NCBI RefSeq assembly: GCF_028640845.1
Contig: NC_080539.1
Location: 196,301,436 to 196,365,435 of the forward strand
Reading direction: 5' to 3'
DNA from: Ahaetulla prasina
Lineage: Eukaryota; Chordata; Lepidosauria; Squamata; Colubridae
Length of the DNA: 64,000 nucleotides
Shown here: positions 37,520-49,579 of the stretch, one piece after another
How positions within the stretch are numbered: position 1 is the stretch's first letter
Layout: the number at the start of each line of letters is the position of its first letter
The notes under the pieces: generated by a model
Databases searched by the model: none
What the model was told of the DNA's origin: nothing
What the model saw: the letters and a program-made list of their open reading frames with translations, nothing else
Made by a program: the position numbers and the translations under genes

Positions 37520-37891
37520 CAGTGATGGCTAACCTTTTTCAGACTGAGTGCCCAAAGCACGTGCATGCACCCGATCCCCCTAAATGCAATGCATGCACAG
37601 GCCACGTGCATGTGCCCCATCCCTGTGCATGGATGCATGGCCCCCTGCATGTACCCTGTCCCACGTGCATGTGTGTGTGCCCCCACACATGCCCCACCCC
37701 GTGCATGTGTGTGCGCACCCCCGTGCACCTTGTCCCTGCATGCATCCTGGCCCCCCCACAGTGCCCTGCCCCCCAAATATATGCGGGAGAGAACTGAAGA
37801 CCAGCTGGCTGGCGGGAGGCACGCGCACATGCGTGGCAGACCTGAACTAGGGCAACAACGTGCCACATGTGCTATAGGTTCACCATCACAG
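37520..37891. mobile_element. hAT-like element with perfect 8-bp TSD and low-complexity core
   Basis: Begins CAGTGATGGCTAACCTTTTT and ends TAGGTTCACCATCACAG (inverted repeat), flanked by the exact duplication GTCTAGAA (37512-37519 and 37892-37899). The core is a run of CACGTGCATG/CCCCATGC-like units rich in C. This makes long open frames on both strands that are not genes. Confidence 0.88.
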
Positions 37892-37899
37892 GTCTAGAA

Positions 37900-40140
37900 T
37901 GTCTACACAACTGGGGGGGAAATTAAGACTGGACATAAAAATGTTACTGGAAGAGTCAGATACACTTTGGTTCTTGAATACTAAACATAAATAGTCGGGA
38001 AGATAGATGACTTACTATCACAGCCATAACCTGGCTTAACTACACCTTTAGAGGAACTTGTGGGGGGGGGGGCTGGGGATACTATTACACCCAGTGTCTG
38101 AATGAAGATTATTCTAATCCAAGTCTACTTTGTTGCAGTACATTGATTGGACTACAGCAGCAACAATAAGATACTTTACTACAAGCATCTAAAGCTCAAG
38201 AGAATCTGTACATCATGGCAACACAATTTTTTTCACATCATACCGTTTGGGCCTCGGTTATATTTGAGAAAAAGTTACTAGCATGAGCTCAATTGAACTT
38301 AGTGAAATCTGTTTCTCAGTAACAGTACTTGGATTCACGCTGTGAAACTGCCATGGTATCTTCATCAAAAATACTTTTTAGAAGGAGGTCACAAAATACA
38401 ATCACACACAGTAAGTCATAATGTGGCTTCTTCTGTTTTGGTTTAGAAAAATTTCTTTGAACCCAAGCCGTGTGGTTTCTGGCTTAGTGTTATTTGGCAA
38501 TTCAACCACTCTGACTTTTTCAACTCTGTAATACAGTGGTCAGATGCTGGACTAGAACTGGGGAATCTCTGACTTTAGATCAATCAGTTTCTCAACCGAT
38601 TTCAGAGATGTTGCAAGGATAAAATCTGGGGGGATCAACATGGACATTGAGTAATCTCTCAGAGGTATAAGGCAGGATATAAATAATAATAATTAAAAAT
38701 ACCAACCAACCACGGCTTTGTACCATACTGAAACCCACCCTTTTGTTTCAACACTACTTTCTAATAAATAAATTGCTCTTCCAATTTCCTGTTACAAGGA
38801 ATGTGTTGACAGTAAAGGAAACAAAAACTCTTTCCTTTTGGTTTCCTATTTATTTAAATGTCCCTATTTTCTTAGTGCCATAATGAGGGAGTGGTGCTTG
38901 GCAAAGAAAGCAACTTAAAGTAGATTTGTTGGGAATGCTTACATTTGCTCTTGTAAAATATACTGAGCCTTTCATGCAATAAAGTGTTATGCTTATAAGT
39001 GTTGCTTAACTATAACACATCAGGTTGGAGGGAGAAGAGACTCCAGCTGAGTAAGCTAGTAGAAAGTTTACTTCTGTATACACATTATTTGATCTTTCAG
39101 GTTTGTTTATTAACAGCTTCTCAACTCTTGCCCCTTCTTTTGTCAACATCTTCTCAATTTCTCCAACTGAAAGCCCCATTTGTTATCTATGGAGGGGGAA
39201 AGCCATCATGATTATTTCTGCATTATTGGGGAGCAAGACAAGAAACTTTGCTGAAATGTCTACTTTAAACTCAGGAGGTAAAAGGTAAAGCCTCTTTCCA
39301 GTCAAACTTGAAGACTACTAGAGCTGTGAAAGAACTTTGGATTCAAAGCTAAAAGGTGCTTTGATGCAAGCATGGGTACCCATGTGTCTGCAACTCCTTA
39401 AACCAAATGTATGCTGTGCAGTTGTGCGATCCCAGGAAAGGACACAGTTGCTTTAAGTAACTGCAGACAGGGGCTATGTGTTCCCTAAGCACATTTTGTC
39501 TTTGAATCTAAAGAGATGCTCATCTCTAGTGACTATATGAATGCTGCTGTGCAGATTTCTTGGCAATAATAATAGTTTGTCATTCTCTACTTTTGGATTT
39601 TTTTTTTCACTTTAGGCTAATCTACAGTCTGGAAATTTCTTGGTAGACTCCCATCCAGGTCTGGGATAATCAGGTCTGACCCCACTTCATTTTTTCAGAT
39701 TAGGCCCAGTCAACTAGGTAGTGCCATCTGCTATGGCAAAAGGAGCTCATTGCCTGGTTATCAGCCTTACAGGGAAGTTTTGGCAGTGTGCTTTTTTGCA
39801 AAATGTTGTCATCACAATCTATTTTTAAACTTGGGATTTCTCAGGAGATAAAGCAACAAAAATAGTTAAGAAATGCAGATTGTATTTCAAAGAGAAATAT
39901 GTATATACAAGGAGAATGCACTTTGCATAAAATGAATTATTTTGGCAAGTAATAAGATTGCTGGTACAATTGCTAGTAGATTCCCCCCAAAATATGGCCC
40001 TGAACATTACACACGTTTTACGTATAATGGAGGTAATGGATTGAGAGAAATTATAAGAATCCTACCTTGCATTCCATTTTTTTTTATAAACAATTTAAGG
40101 CAGCAAACGTATCTAATGCTCCTTCTTCCTCCAGTTTTCC
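37900..40140. other. Intron 1 stretch with a possible ancient SINE
   Basis: About 38530-38695 carries GCTGGACTAGAACTGGGGAA and ends AAGGCAGGATATAAATAATA, resembling an old squamate tRNA-derived SINE on the plus strand. The rest shows no named feature apart from a G-run near 38060 and a T-run near 39599. Confidence 0.4.
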
Positions 40141-40297
40141 CTAGAACAACAACCCTGTGAGGTGAATTGAGCTGAAAGTGAGTGACTGGCCCAAGGTCAC
40201 TCAGCTGGCTTTCATGATTAAGGGGGAACTAGAACTCACAGTCTCCCAGTTTCTAGCCTGGTGCCTTAACCATTAGACTAAGCTGGCTCTCTCATTA
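40141..40297 (-). mobile_element. tRNA-derived SINE (family c)
   Basis: The minus strand reads CCAGCTTAGTCTAATGGTTA (tRNA-like A-box region), AGGCACCAGGCTAGAAACTG, GAGTTCTAGTTCCCCC and GGGCCAGTCACTCACTTTCA. Related copies are at 22205-22375 and 60505-60705. It is not a functional tRNA gene: only the head is tRNA-like. Confidence 0.75.
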
Positions 40298-41547
40298 GAT
40301 ATACATTTATAGCCCCAAAGCAGATGGATCAGTTTATAGATCTAAAATCAATGCAATCAATTGTTTAAGAACGTAGAAAAAAATAACAAGGGCCTCATTT
40401 ACTTTTAAAATAACAGGAGAAAAAGTGGACAGTGATAAAACACGATCCGGGGGGTGGGGGGCAGCAGAAGACCCAGATTAAAAATGTAATAGGTAATAAA
40501 TTAAATAAGTCCAAATAAGTCCAAATAAGTCCTCCAGATGTCTCCAAGTCTTCTGGATAAAATCAGATCATGTCTACATATTTGTGTCATGGTGTCCGGT
40601 ATTCCAAACCAGTTGTACATATTGACAAAAGAAATCAAACACTCAGCCCATTCCATGATGCAGGAGGACAAAGAAAAGTTGAACATAGTGCAATTTAAAA
40701 AGCAAATGGATAAATTCCATTAGATTTTTTTAACTTCAAGGTTATGTAAAGTTCATCCATAAGTCTTAACTAACACCACGGCAGACACTTTTTAGTAGAA
40801 GCTTTTTTTATATAGCTCAAATCTTTTCAGACAGGTAGTTCCAAATAGGAGGGAGGGAGGGAGGGAGGGAGGGGCAGTGGAAAACAGCTGGCAAATGAAG
40901 AGGGGGATGGGGACAATAGGTAAAAAAATCACCTAAGGGCCACATATAATTTATCAGATACTCATTCCTATGCTGGAACAGTCTGGAAAAGTCTACTCAA
41001 TCTCATGGAGATTATTAACACAATTGCCCACGTATCACCCTATTTTAAGCACAACTTTTCTTTCTTAGCATTAGTTTACAGCAAACTCATTCTTGATTCC
41101 TGCTGTCCATAGTGATTCACAGGAATCCTGGCTACTCATTATTGGTTTCCTTCCTTCCTTGCTCCCCCCCAGAGACCAGCTCAAGACTCCTGAGAAAGGA
41201 CTGTGTAGGAACAGTCATCTCTCAGTCAACAGAGACTAATCAAGCCTCCAGATTCCTATAGTTACGTTTACCGTAACTAGCTCCTTGGGAAAATCCCTGC
41301 ACTTCTAGATCTTGAATTTAAAAGACCCACAAAACCAATTACCGAGTAGGCACTTACTATGCAGCACTATTGACGCAACATGCCTGTGGACTTAGGTTGT
41401 GCCTGGTTGAAAAATTACTGTGCAGTACCCTCCCTGAACTTCCTTTAACAAAAACAACAAAAAGCCATCTTTCATAACTTTCATAAGGAACTTCATGAAG
41501 GTGAGGGTGGATGCTGGAAGAGAACGCATGTTATCAGAGCCATGATG
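40298..41547. repeat. Simple repeats in an otherwise unassigned stretch
   Basis: Contains three to four copies of AATAAGTCCA at about 40503-40535 and a (GGGA)n tract at about 40850-40873. No exon or named transposon is evident. Confidence 0.6.
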
Positions 41548-41757
41548 GTTCTGTGGTAAGAATGCAGTATTGCAGGCTTACTCTGCATTCCACTGCCAGG
41601 AGTTTGATTCTGACCTACTCAAGGTTGACTCAGCCTTCCATCCTTCCAAGGTTGGTAAAATGAGGACCCAGATTGTTGGGGGCAATAGGCTGACTCTATA
41701 AACTGCTTAGAAAGGGCTGTAAAGCGGCATATAAGTCTTATTGCTATTACTATTCTG
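41548..41757 (+). mobile_element. tRNA-derived SINE (family a)
   Basis: The head has GTGGTAAGAATGCAGTATTG and a B-box-like GTTTGATTC. The body has GGTTGACTCAGCCTTCCATC and GAGGACCCAGATTGTTGGGG, and the tail AAGCGGCATATAAGTCTTAT followed by TGCTATTACTATTC. The body is the same as at 46997-47257, which has a different tail. Confidence 0.85.
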
Positions 41758-42626
41758 TTTCTTGTCCACCAACTGTGTTTCCATGGGGCTGCAGAGGAAG
41801 AGAAGTCAGCAATTCATTCACACCCCTAGTAGTCCTTTTGGTCATAGGCTTCTTCAAAAACAACACTGCATGCCCAAATTCATGTGTCCTGAATTTCTTG
41901 CTGATTGGAAGAGTAGAAAGTCTACCCTTTTCAGCCAGAATGGAAATGCATTTTGAAGATGAATAATTAATATGTTTCACCAAAAAAAACCCCACCACTG
42001 AATTATTTTGAGAATTCCAAGGATACCGAGGGAGGGAGGGAGGGAAGGAAGGAAGGAAGGAATTTTCCTGCACAGCATCTAGTGACTGTAGAGCTTTTTC
42101 CAAATGAGGAGTTCTGTTTGCCTTCACACACATAGAGCCTGGCTCCTTGATTTGAATCACTACTAAGCCATTTTGCTTTTCTAGACAGCTTTCTGCAGGC
42201 ACTATTTCTTAACTCATTTTGAGATAATGTTTTTATTAGGTCAGAGGATGATTGACAGAAAGTTGCAAGCTTTCAAATTTCCAAGAAGCCTTCATCAGGA
42301 AAGATGGTATAAATCTTCAATTGCTCTGGTGAAGAGGGTCTCAGTATGGATTTGTTGTTTTTTCTTTCTCCCTTGTGGATCAACATGACTGCTTTTGTGC
42401 TTCAATGTGACTAATAAAATACTGAACATAATCAATTAACAGAAAAAGCCCACACAGAAGAAAGGGGGTTGTATCTTTGATGCTGAGATTGCATTTTTAC
42501 AAATGGCATCATCACTATTAGATAATCCTAGCAAACCTGGCCTTAACTGACCTTTTTTACTTAGTAGAACAACTCAAGTGTATATATATGTGTGTGGGTG
42601 TGTGTGTGGGTGTGTGTATGTATGTA
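41758..42626. repeat. Unassigned stretch with GGGA/GGAA and GT microsatellites
   Basis: A (GGGA)/(GGAA) tract lies at about 42028-42061 and a TATATGTGTGTGGG-type tract at about 42575-42622. A short piece at 42240-42302 (minus: CCTGATGAAGGCTTCTTGG) resembles Penelope-type 3' regions but is too short to assign. Confidence 0.5.
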
Positions 42627-42982
42627 AAGGTAAAGGTTCCCCTCGCACATACGTGCTAGTCATTCCCGACTCTAGTGGGCGGTGCTCATCTCCGTTTCAA
42701 AGCCGAAGAGCCAGCACTGTCTGAAGACGTCTCCGTGGTCATGTGGCCGGCATGACTCAATGCCAAAGGCACACGGAACGCTGTTACCTTCCCACCAAAG
42801 GTGGTCCCTATTTTTTCTACTTACATTTTTAGGTGCTTTTGAAACTGCTAGGTTGGCAGAAGCTGGGACAAGTAACAGGAGCTCACCCCGTTACACGACA
42901 GCACTAGGGATTCAAACCGCTGAGCTGCTGACCTTTCGATCGACAAGCTCAACGTCCTAGCCCCTGAGCCACCGCATCCCTT
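42627..42982 (-). mobile_element. Sauria-type SINE, near full length
   Basis: On the minus strand it starts with a tRNA-like head (GGATGCGGTGGCTCAGGGG) with a B-box-like GGTTTGAATCCC, then a body including AGGTGGGAAGGTAACAGCG and CATGCCGGCCACATGACCAC, and ends GAGGGGAACCTTTACCTT near 42627. This order matches squamate Sauria SINEs, which are mobilised by Bov-B-like LINEs. The open frame through it has no meaning. Confidence 0.88.
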
Positions 42983-43009
42983 AATATATATATATATATA
43001 TTTGTTTTC

Positions 43010-43347
<338 letters not shown>

Positions 43348-43426
43348 GCAGGTTTTGGTATGTTCGGGTCTTTTCCTGTGTACACGGGAAAGTGCATGGG
43401 AAAAGACCCGAACATTCTTTTCTATA

Positions 43427-44207
43427 TAGGAGAATAAATGCACGCATCGCAGAACACAAGAACGCAGTCAGAAAAGAAGAAAAAACCTCCTCCCTTTTCC
43501 AGCACCTTAAAACCACAGGACATGAAATTGATTTTGAAGGAACCAAATTAATCTCCAAAACTGAACACTATAACAAGAGAATAATTATGGAAGCCATCAA
43601 AATAGAAAAACACACCCACAACATGATCAAATGGGATGACACCTCCCGCCTACCAGACATCTGGAAACTGGCCTTAGTCAACAAACGAGTCCCAGCCACG
43701 AAAATTGATACCGGACCCAGGATAACACACAATGCCACAACCGATCATCCTCACCAGATTCAAACCCACACCCATCCCACAGACAAAACAAAACCACCAT
43801 CTAGAAGCCAGACCATGCTGGCACCACTGGCTGCTGCACCTCCCTCCAATCCCCACACAAAGCAAGCTGACATACATCAGGAACACATGACAAGACTTCG
43901 GACTTGGAGCCAGGCCAGGGCCTGGAATGCTGCATCACAGCCATCTGCTCAAGACATCACATCACAGAACTCCAGAGGCCACAACACCAAAGCTCAGGAA
44001 CAAAAGACTAGGACCACACCCACACAGGCTGCTGTGAGGCAGCTGATCAATCTGCAAACACCCACTCCATCTACCAATCAAGATGCAACCACACAGCCAA
44101 CCAACCCACTCACAACACTCCCCACCTCCCCACCAGTATTTATAGAGAGACAGCAGCTCCAACCACACTTTGCCCACAGAAGCTCAAAGCCGAAAGCACC
44201 AGCCTGA
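43427..44207 (+). pseudogene. Penelope-like retroelement, C-terminal GIY-YIG endonuclease fragment
   Basis: The frame to the TGA at 44205-44207 begins [15 protein letters not shown], continues SLFQHLKTTGHEIDF, KTEHYNKRIIMEAIKIEKH and RLPDIWKLAL. These are the C-terminal motifs of the GIY-YIG endonuclease of Penelope-like elements: the catalytic Arg region (RINxRIxEHK), the H in TGHEID and the Glu in EAIKIE. The GIY and YIG strands and the whole reverse transcriptase are missing upstream. After the endonuclease comes a proline/threonine/glutamine-rich tail of about 170 residues. The longer open frame starting at 43125 is joined through a TA repeat and is artificial. Confidence 0.85.
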
Positions 44208-44295
44208 AGATGATGAGTGAGACCTCATCGAAACGTCGCCAAGATACTCTCAACCTTACACAGGAAAAGACCCGAATATGCCAAGACCTACACAC
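44202..44295 (+). ncRNA. Hammerhead-like motif in the Penelope terminal repeat
   Basis: ATGATGA (44210-44216), then a stem GTGAG/CTCAT (44217-44228), then CGAAAC (44229-44234) and GTC (44235-44237). Order and spacing match the minimal type I hammerhead ribozymes known from Penelope-like elements: CUGAUGA, stem II, GAAA, very short stem III, NUH. The first C of CUGAUGA is A here, and I cannot pair a convincing stem I, so activity is doubtful. A related inverted motif lies at 43083-43128. Confidence 0.45.
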
Positions 44296-44374
44296 ACACA
44301 CACATATACGCACGCATACATACATAGCATGCATACATACATACATACATACATACATACATACATACATACAC
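44288..44374. repeat. (CA)n and (CATA)n microsatellites
   Basis: An ACACACACACAC run followed by CATACATA-type tetranucleotide repeats directly after the Penelope fragment. Confidence 0.93.
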
Positions 44375-46990
44375 CCCATCTAGTCAATTATCCCTTTACT
44401 GTTTTCAACCAAAGGATGCGTAGATCTCAAGTGTGAATACCAGTTTCACTTTAATGGCTAAACATTTTACATTGCCATAATGATAAAGGCTAATTATTTG
44501 TTTATTCTTCTTCCTAACAAACTTTGGAAGAGTCCCTGGTACAATGTTTCTTCTGTCCCCACAATCATATGCATGCCTGGGGAATTTTCATAAGTGCACT
44601 TAAAACTCTAAGCTGTTACAACTCAAACCACCACCCACAACATTTTCCTTCTAAGAGAAAATAGGGGGTGAGGGAGTCTTGTCACCTGGGTCTCCCTTAT
44701 AGCTGGATTGTTAACCACCCTGGCTTAGAAATTCCCAAGCCTGAACCTCCTTAGGGGAAGATAAAAACTTTCTCGGTGAAGCTCAACCTGGAGATTCCAT
44801 AGATACTTACTTGGCAACCATATGAGAGTGGTTTGTCAATACTTTCTTTTGGAGATGTTTTAGTATATAAAAACACAGTCTAGTAGAGCCCAGAAATTTC
44901 CTAGTAACGTCCCGTCCAAATATTAACCAGCCCCAATCCTATTTAGCCTTTTTCAAGGTCAGCTGCCTTACTATGGATTTTTGGCCAATATAGGGCAGTT
45001 ATTCAGAAAAACAAATAATCAAACAAAATGAAATAAAGGGATATATTTGGACAAAGGAAGCTGCATTAGAATCAGACCAAGACAGAACTTGAATATTTCC
45101 TCCAGCAGCCCTGCTTCTTCCCGTTTCTATTGTTTGGATTTCCATCATCAATTTTATCATATTTAGTAATTGAGTTGATTAAATAATGTTTTGGAATTGG
45201 CATGGGTTTTTTTAATTGCATTTGATTAAAGCTGGTTCATTGTTTGTCTAAAATTGATTTAATGGGCTTGTTTTACTGATAGCAAAGTGCAAGAGTCCTA
45301 CCCGTAAACTGCTTTGAAAGGCATTGAAAGGCATTGAAAGGCTTTGAAAAATTCATTGCCTAAGTAAATAAAAGCCAAAAAAACCCCAGTCTTTTTCGTT
45401 ATGCGGAGTTTTGATCTTCAGAAGATTGGCAGTCCCCTCTCAAGTTTAGAAACTAAAGGATTGAACTGTCACCCCATAAATCCTGCCAGCAAAGTTACCC
45501 TATTGAGTGCAGCATATGAGTTTCTCATAGCCTGTACCTGATGCCCTAAACCAGCAGATGTCCTCCCTATTACAAGAACTAATTGGAGGAATGAGCCCAA
45601 AGGGCAAGGATTAAATGGCTCTGGAAAGAAGATTCACTCACCCCCTCCTCCCTCTGAGAAGTAATCTGGGTTAAGATTAGGGCATAAGAAAAATGTGGAC
45701 TACTTGTGTAAGAGACGGAATGCAAAACTCAAATCTTACTCCTATTTCTTTTGGGTAAGGAAGATACAACATTTTAAGTAGTCAACTTTACTTAGGCAGA
45801 TACACTATGTTCTTGCTGTGCCTTCCTTCTGTACTAACTGTAGAGAAAGTTAGCTAACCTGTAAAAATTCCCACTCTCATACCCAATTCTGTATGCACAA
45901 CTAGTGTTTCATATTGCTAGGAAATCAGTCTTTGAATCCTCACTTCGTTCATGGAAATACTGAGGAGTGATTATAGAGTATTAAGCAATGATTCTCACCC
46001 TTGTTGAATTATTTTGACTATGCTCCCTTAGGGAATAACTTCCTAACTCATCTACATTGATGTGGCTGTATCAAAGTCTGTAGAATTAAAACCAGCTTGG
46101 CCTGCAAGTTGCCCTCTTATCCTCTTCTTTACCATTAAACAGCTTTCTTCTTCCAAAAGGAGCATCAGATTTATTTGATTATATTTGTAAAGAAAAGAGA
46201 TTCAATCAAACCAAGTCAAGCAATTGGGGCTATATAGCTTAATCACAGCTCTGCTCTCCTCTATTAACTTTATGTCGGTATTAAGGAGAAATCAATCAGC
46301 TGAAATGAAGCATTAGCCACAATTTCCTCCTCATTGGGAAAAGCAACAACAGGCAGAGGTTCATTTGCAACTGAAATTGCTCCTGAGGGTGACAAGAGCC
46401 GAGAGTGGTTGAAGTCCCCAGATGAAAGATCTCCTTCTACATTCCCCAACTTCTCTCCGCCCCCCCATAGAATATATACCAAAATTTCTGTATATCTCTT
46501 ATTTATCCTTAAATTGGCGGGCTTACAATTTAGCAGCACAGAAGCCCATAATGGAAAGAAATGCATCATAAATGCTACAGCTACCTTGCATTTCATGGTT
46601 ACCCATAATTAATGCCACTTGTGTATCATTTTCTTGAACACAGCAAATGCTAAACTGCAGCTGGACATGCTAAACACATTTTACAGTAGTCTTATTCTTA
46701 CAGCAGCAGCAAAGTTAATGCAGTGTAAGTCCTTGAAAAATCCTGATAGTTTTAAGATTTACAAAACAGAAAGCTAATAAAATATGAGGGAGACATTCTC
46801 CACTCTACCTACCTGTAATTCTCAGTTTTTGGAAATCTTTTAAATTCTGTGAAAACTAGACACTTGCTTAGTTTAAATTTTATAGTAAGCTTGTTTAACC
46901 ATAGTCTGCTGAAACTAGCTTCAAAGACTATGTTTTGTTTACTTATCAAATTTATTTGTCACCCAACTCACAGTTCAAGGTGAGTTTCCA
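44375..46990. other. Intron 1 stretch, no recognised transposons
   Basis: Includes a short tandem run of AAAGGCATTG at about 45317-45350. No exon or named repeat is evident. A 108-codon frame on the minus strand (46270-46596) has no recognisable motif and is not called. Confidence 0.5.
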
Positions 46991-46996
46991 CAATTT

Positions 46997-47257
46997 TTTT
47001 TTTATTTACATTTATATCCCGCCCTTCTCCGAAGACTCAGGGCGGCTTACAGTGTGTAAGGCAATAGTCTCATTCTATTTGTATATTTACAAAGTCAACT
47101 TATTGCCCACCCCAACAATCTGGGTCCTCATTTTACCTACCTTATAAAGGATGGAAGGCTGAGTCAACCTTGGGCCTGGTGGGGCTTGAACCTGCAGTAA
47201 TTGCAGGCTGCTGTGTTTTAATAACAGGCTTCTTACAGCCTGAGCTACCACGGCCCT
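46997..47257 (-). mobile_element. tRNA-derived SINE with L2-type tail (family b), full length
   Basis: On the minus strand: tRNA-like head GGCCGTGGTAGCTCAGGCTG with B-box-like GGTTCAAGCCCC, then GGTTGACTCAGCCTTCCATC, GAGGACCCAGATTGTTGGGG, and the tail GTAAGCCGCCCTGAGTCTTC, GGAGAAGGGCGGG, ATAAATGTAAAT and an A-run. The tail equals the 3' hairpin of the L2 LINE at 32397-34011, its presumed mobilising partner. Confidence 0.9.
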
Positions 47258-49019
47258 TATGTCTAGATTCTAGACAATGTCTAGATTCCTACACCAATAT
47301 ACTGCTTGATTGCTAACATAACATGTAACATAGTCCTTCACCTTGATCATATCAGAAAAAGTTTTCCAATATTCTAAAAATGTCCAAAGGCTTTGCAAGG
47401 AACCCCACAATGCATCTTACTCAAAATGTCAAACCCTGCAAAAAAAAAAAAATAGTAAGAAAATTACATCTCTTAATTGCAAATCAATGCCAAGGGGCAA
47501 AAGAGATGATTCTCCCTACAAGCAGAGACAGTCTCTCATCTTCTTCCCTCAGTTTGCAAAAGGATGCCTGTAGGGATTGGGCAAAGAGGAGTTTCCAATG
47601 CATCTCCCTCCTGAGCTGCCATATTGTAACCAACAAGCAGCACTGAAAAGCAGTGTTAGTGACCGTTTCACCAGTCCCACTGGCAAAAGTCCAAGGCTTT
47701 TACTTCTTCTAAACCTGTTAACAATACCATTTGGTTTCCATCAAGTTCTGATTGGGATTTAACAATATGGACAACTCCTCCTAGTCCCCAGAAAATTTAA
47801 ATCATCAAATTGCAGGTGGGGGGTGGGACAACAGAATTCCTACATCTGCAGTTCTTCCAGCAAATCCTGCAAATGCACAAGCAGGGACTTTCAGAAGACA
47901 ACAGCTGCAGAGGAAAATGGAAGAGCTCCTTATTCACAGAACCCTAACAGCTGAGAGGGACCCAAAAGCTACTTTTGCCCATCCCCACCTGCTAAATCTC
48001 CACTCCTTCCCCATCCACAGCACTCTATATGCCGATGCTATGGGGGGGGGGGAGGGAAGAAGGGCTTTTGGAATAAATTCTTTCTGATAAGATCAGTAAA
48101 CAAGCCTACCCACCCTTCATTCCCCAAAGAGAAACTTCTGATGGTTGGGAAAGACTTTTTATTTCCAATTTAGCAATATGGATTCAAATTAAAAATCCCC
48201 CCCCCATGTATATCCCAGCACAATCATCATTTGTTCAATTAATTGGGGCATGGGGTTTTTTTCTTCAAAGGAGGCAATATACATTATTTTGTGAATTTCA
48301 GTTCTCCCTGCCTGAATGGCTGCCAGGATGGCCAAGCCCTGGAAGTGAAAAGGCTGTTCAGCCTCCACGGATGCCCAGGGCTTACAGAAGGGCAGAGATG
48401 AGAGGAGCATTCTCTGCAAACCTAGACCAGTAACACACATCTGTCAATGCCCAGTTCCTATGGCCTCAACCTCGGGCAAGATGAGATTTTAAAAACCCAG
48501 CCTGCTGTCAACACAGGGCTACTGCAGCCTTCAAGGGAAGCCACCCTCTGCAGCAAGGCACCAGTGCCAAGAATTCAGAAACAAGCCAGTATTTACGACA
48601 CATTCATCACCCTTTCTCCCCCTTATCCCCTCCATTACTCCAATCACATTGCTGATTTCCCTGAAATCACCAGGCTGGGCTAAGGGGGAAGAACTTCCTC
48701 TGGGGAGATTCTTCAACCTCTGCAGCTGAGAGAGCTATAGTCTGCTCAGGGCTGCAAGGAAAAGGGCCCCTTCCAGGCTCCTCTAGCAGAAAAAGGGCTG
48801 TCAGGCATTATTCACCCTCATCCCAGGGTTTCCAACCCTTTAGGCTTAAGGGCTCATCTAACAGATAGGAATGCTCCACTTGCCTTTTTTTTTTTTTCTT
48901 ATTCGAAGCATAACTTAGCAGAAACTCAGGGACTATTTCCTTGTTCCTTCATTTGAGGAAATCCCCCTTGATTTTTTATCATGGGCAGAAAAAAGGTGAC
49001 CAGCACCCCTGATTCAGAA
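47258..49019. other. Stretch between SINE and CpG island, no recognised elements
   Basis: Mixed composition, with homopolymer runs (A near 47440, G near 48042, C near 48197, T near 48884). No exon or named repeat. Confidence 0.5.
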
Positions 49020-49554
49020 CTGAAAGGGTTTGCCTTGCATCTCACCGGCCACTTCGGATTTTCCCAGGCGGGGGCGGGAGGGTATTTCCATAAGCTGCAG
49101 CTTCCAGAGTGGGTAGCCCGGTAGTCCCTTTTGGAAGCAAGGGGGAGTCAGACAGCGCAACCTGGGCCAGCATTAGCGCACTTCAGCAAATCTTTGCCCC
49201 GCACCCGCCTTGCCTAATAGTTGTGGGTCTTCTGATCCGCTCAGCCCAACCCACCCTTGGCGGCTTCTTTCCTCTAAAGAGCTCTGCGGCATCCAATAGC
49301 CAGGTGCACAAGGGTGGAGAGGCTCGTTCGAGGAAAACATGGCAGTCCAGGCCGGGTGACGGGACGGCCCTCGCAAGCCCTCTCGGTCGGACTTCAGCGG
49401 GAAACTCGGGTGCAAACCTCAGGCCGCCCAAAGCGAAGGCACCGCCTGGCCCAACTGACCTCGGGGAAGATTGCCGTAGGACGGGACTCACGGATGCCGC
49501 GCGGACTCCCGAGGGGATTTCTAAGCCGGGGATTTCTAAGCCTGTTTAAATAGG

Positions 49555-49579
49555 GTGTGTGTGTGTGTGTGTGTGTGTG
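49555..49579. repeat. (GT)n microsatellite within the CpG island
   Basis: About twelve uninterrupted GT dinucleotides. Immediately upstream (about 49514-49541) a 15-base unit containing GGATTTCTAAGCC occurs twice in tandem. The GT tract explains the CVCVCV and HTHTHT runs in overlapping open frames, which are not genes. Confidence 0.9.

Noticed and set aside
37507..37897. Histidine/cysteine/proline-rich open frames on both strands
   Set aside because: Caused by the low-complexity GTGCATG core of a hAT element with intact ends and target duplication.
42900..42982. Possible tRNA gene (B-box-like sequence)
   Set aside because: It is the tRNA-like head of a Sauria-type SINE followed by the SINE body; the cloverleaf is not complete. 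The same applies to the heads at 25540, 40280, 41550 and 47250.
46270..46596. 108-codon minus-strand frame overlapping a 92-codon plus-strand frame
   Set aside because: No recognisable motif, no splice or start context that favours it, and both strands are open over the same DNA.
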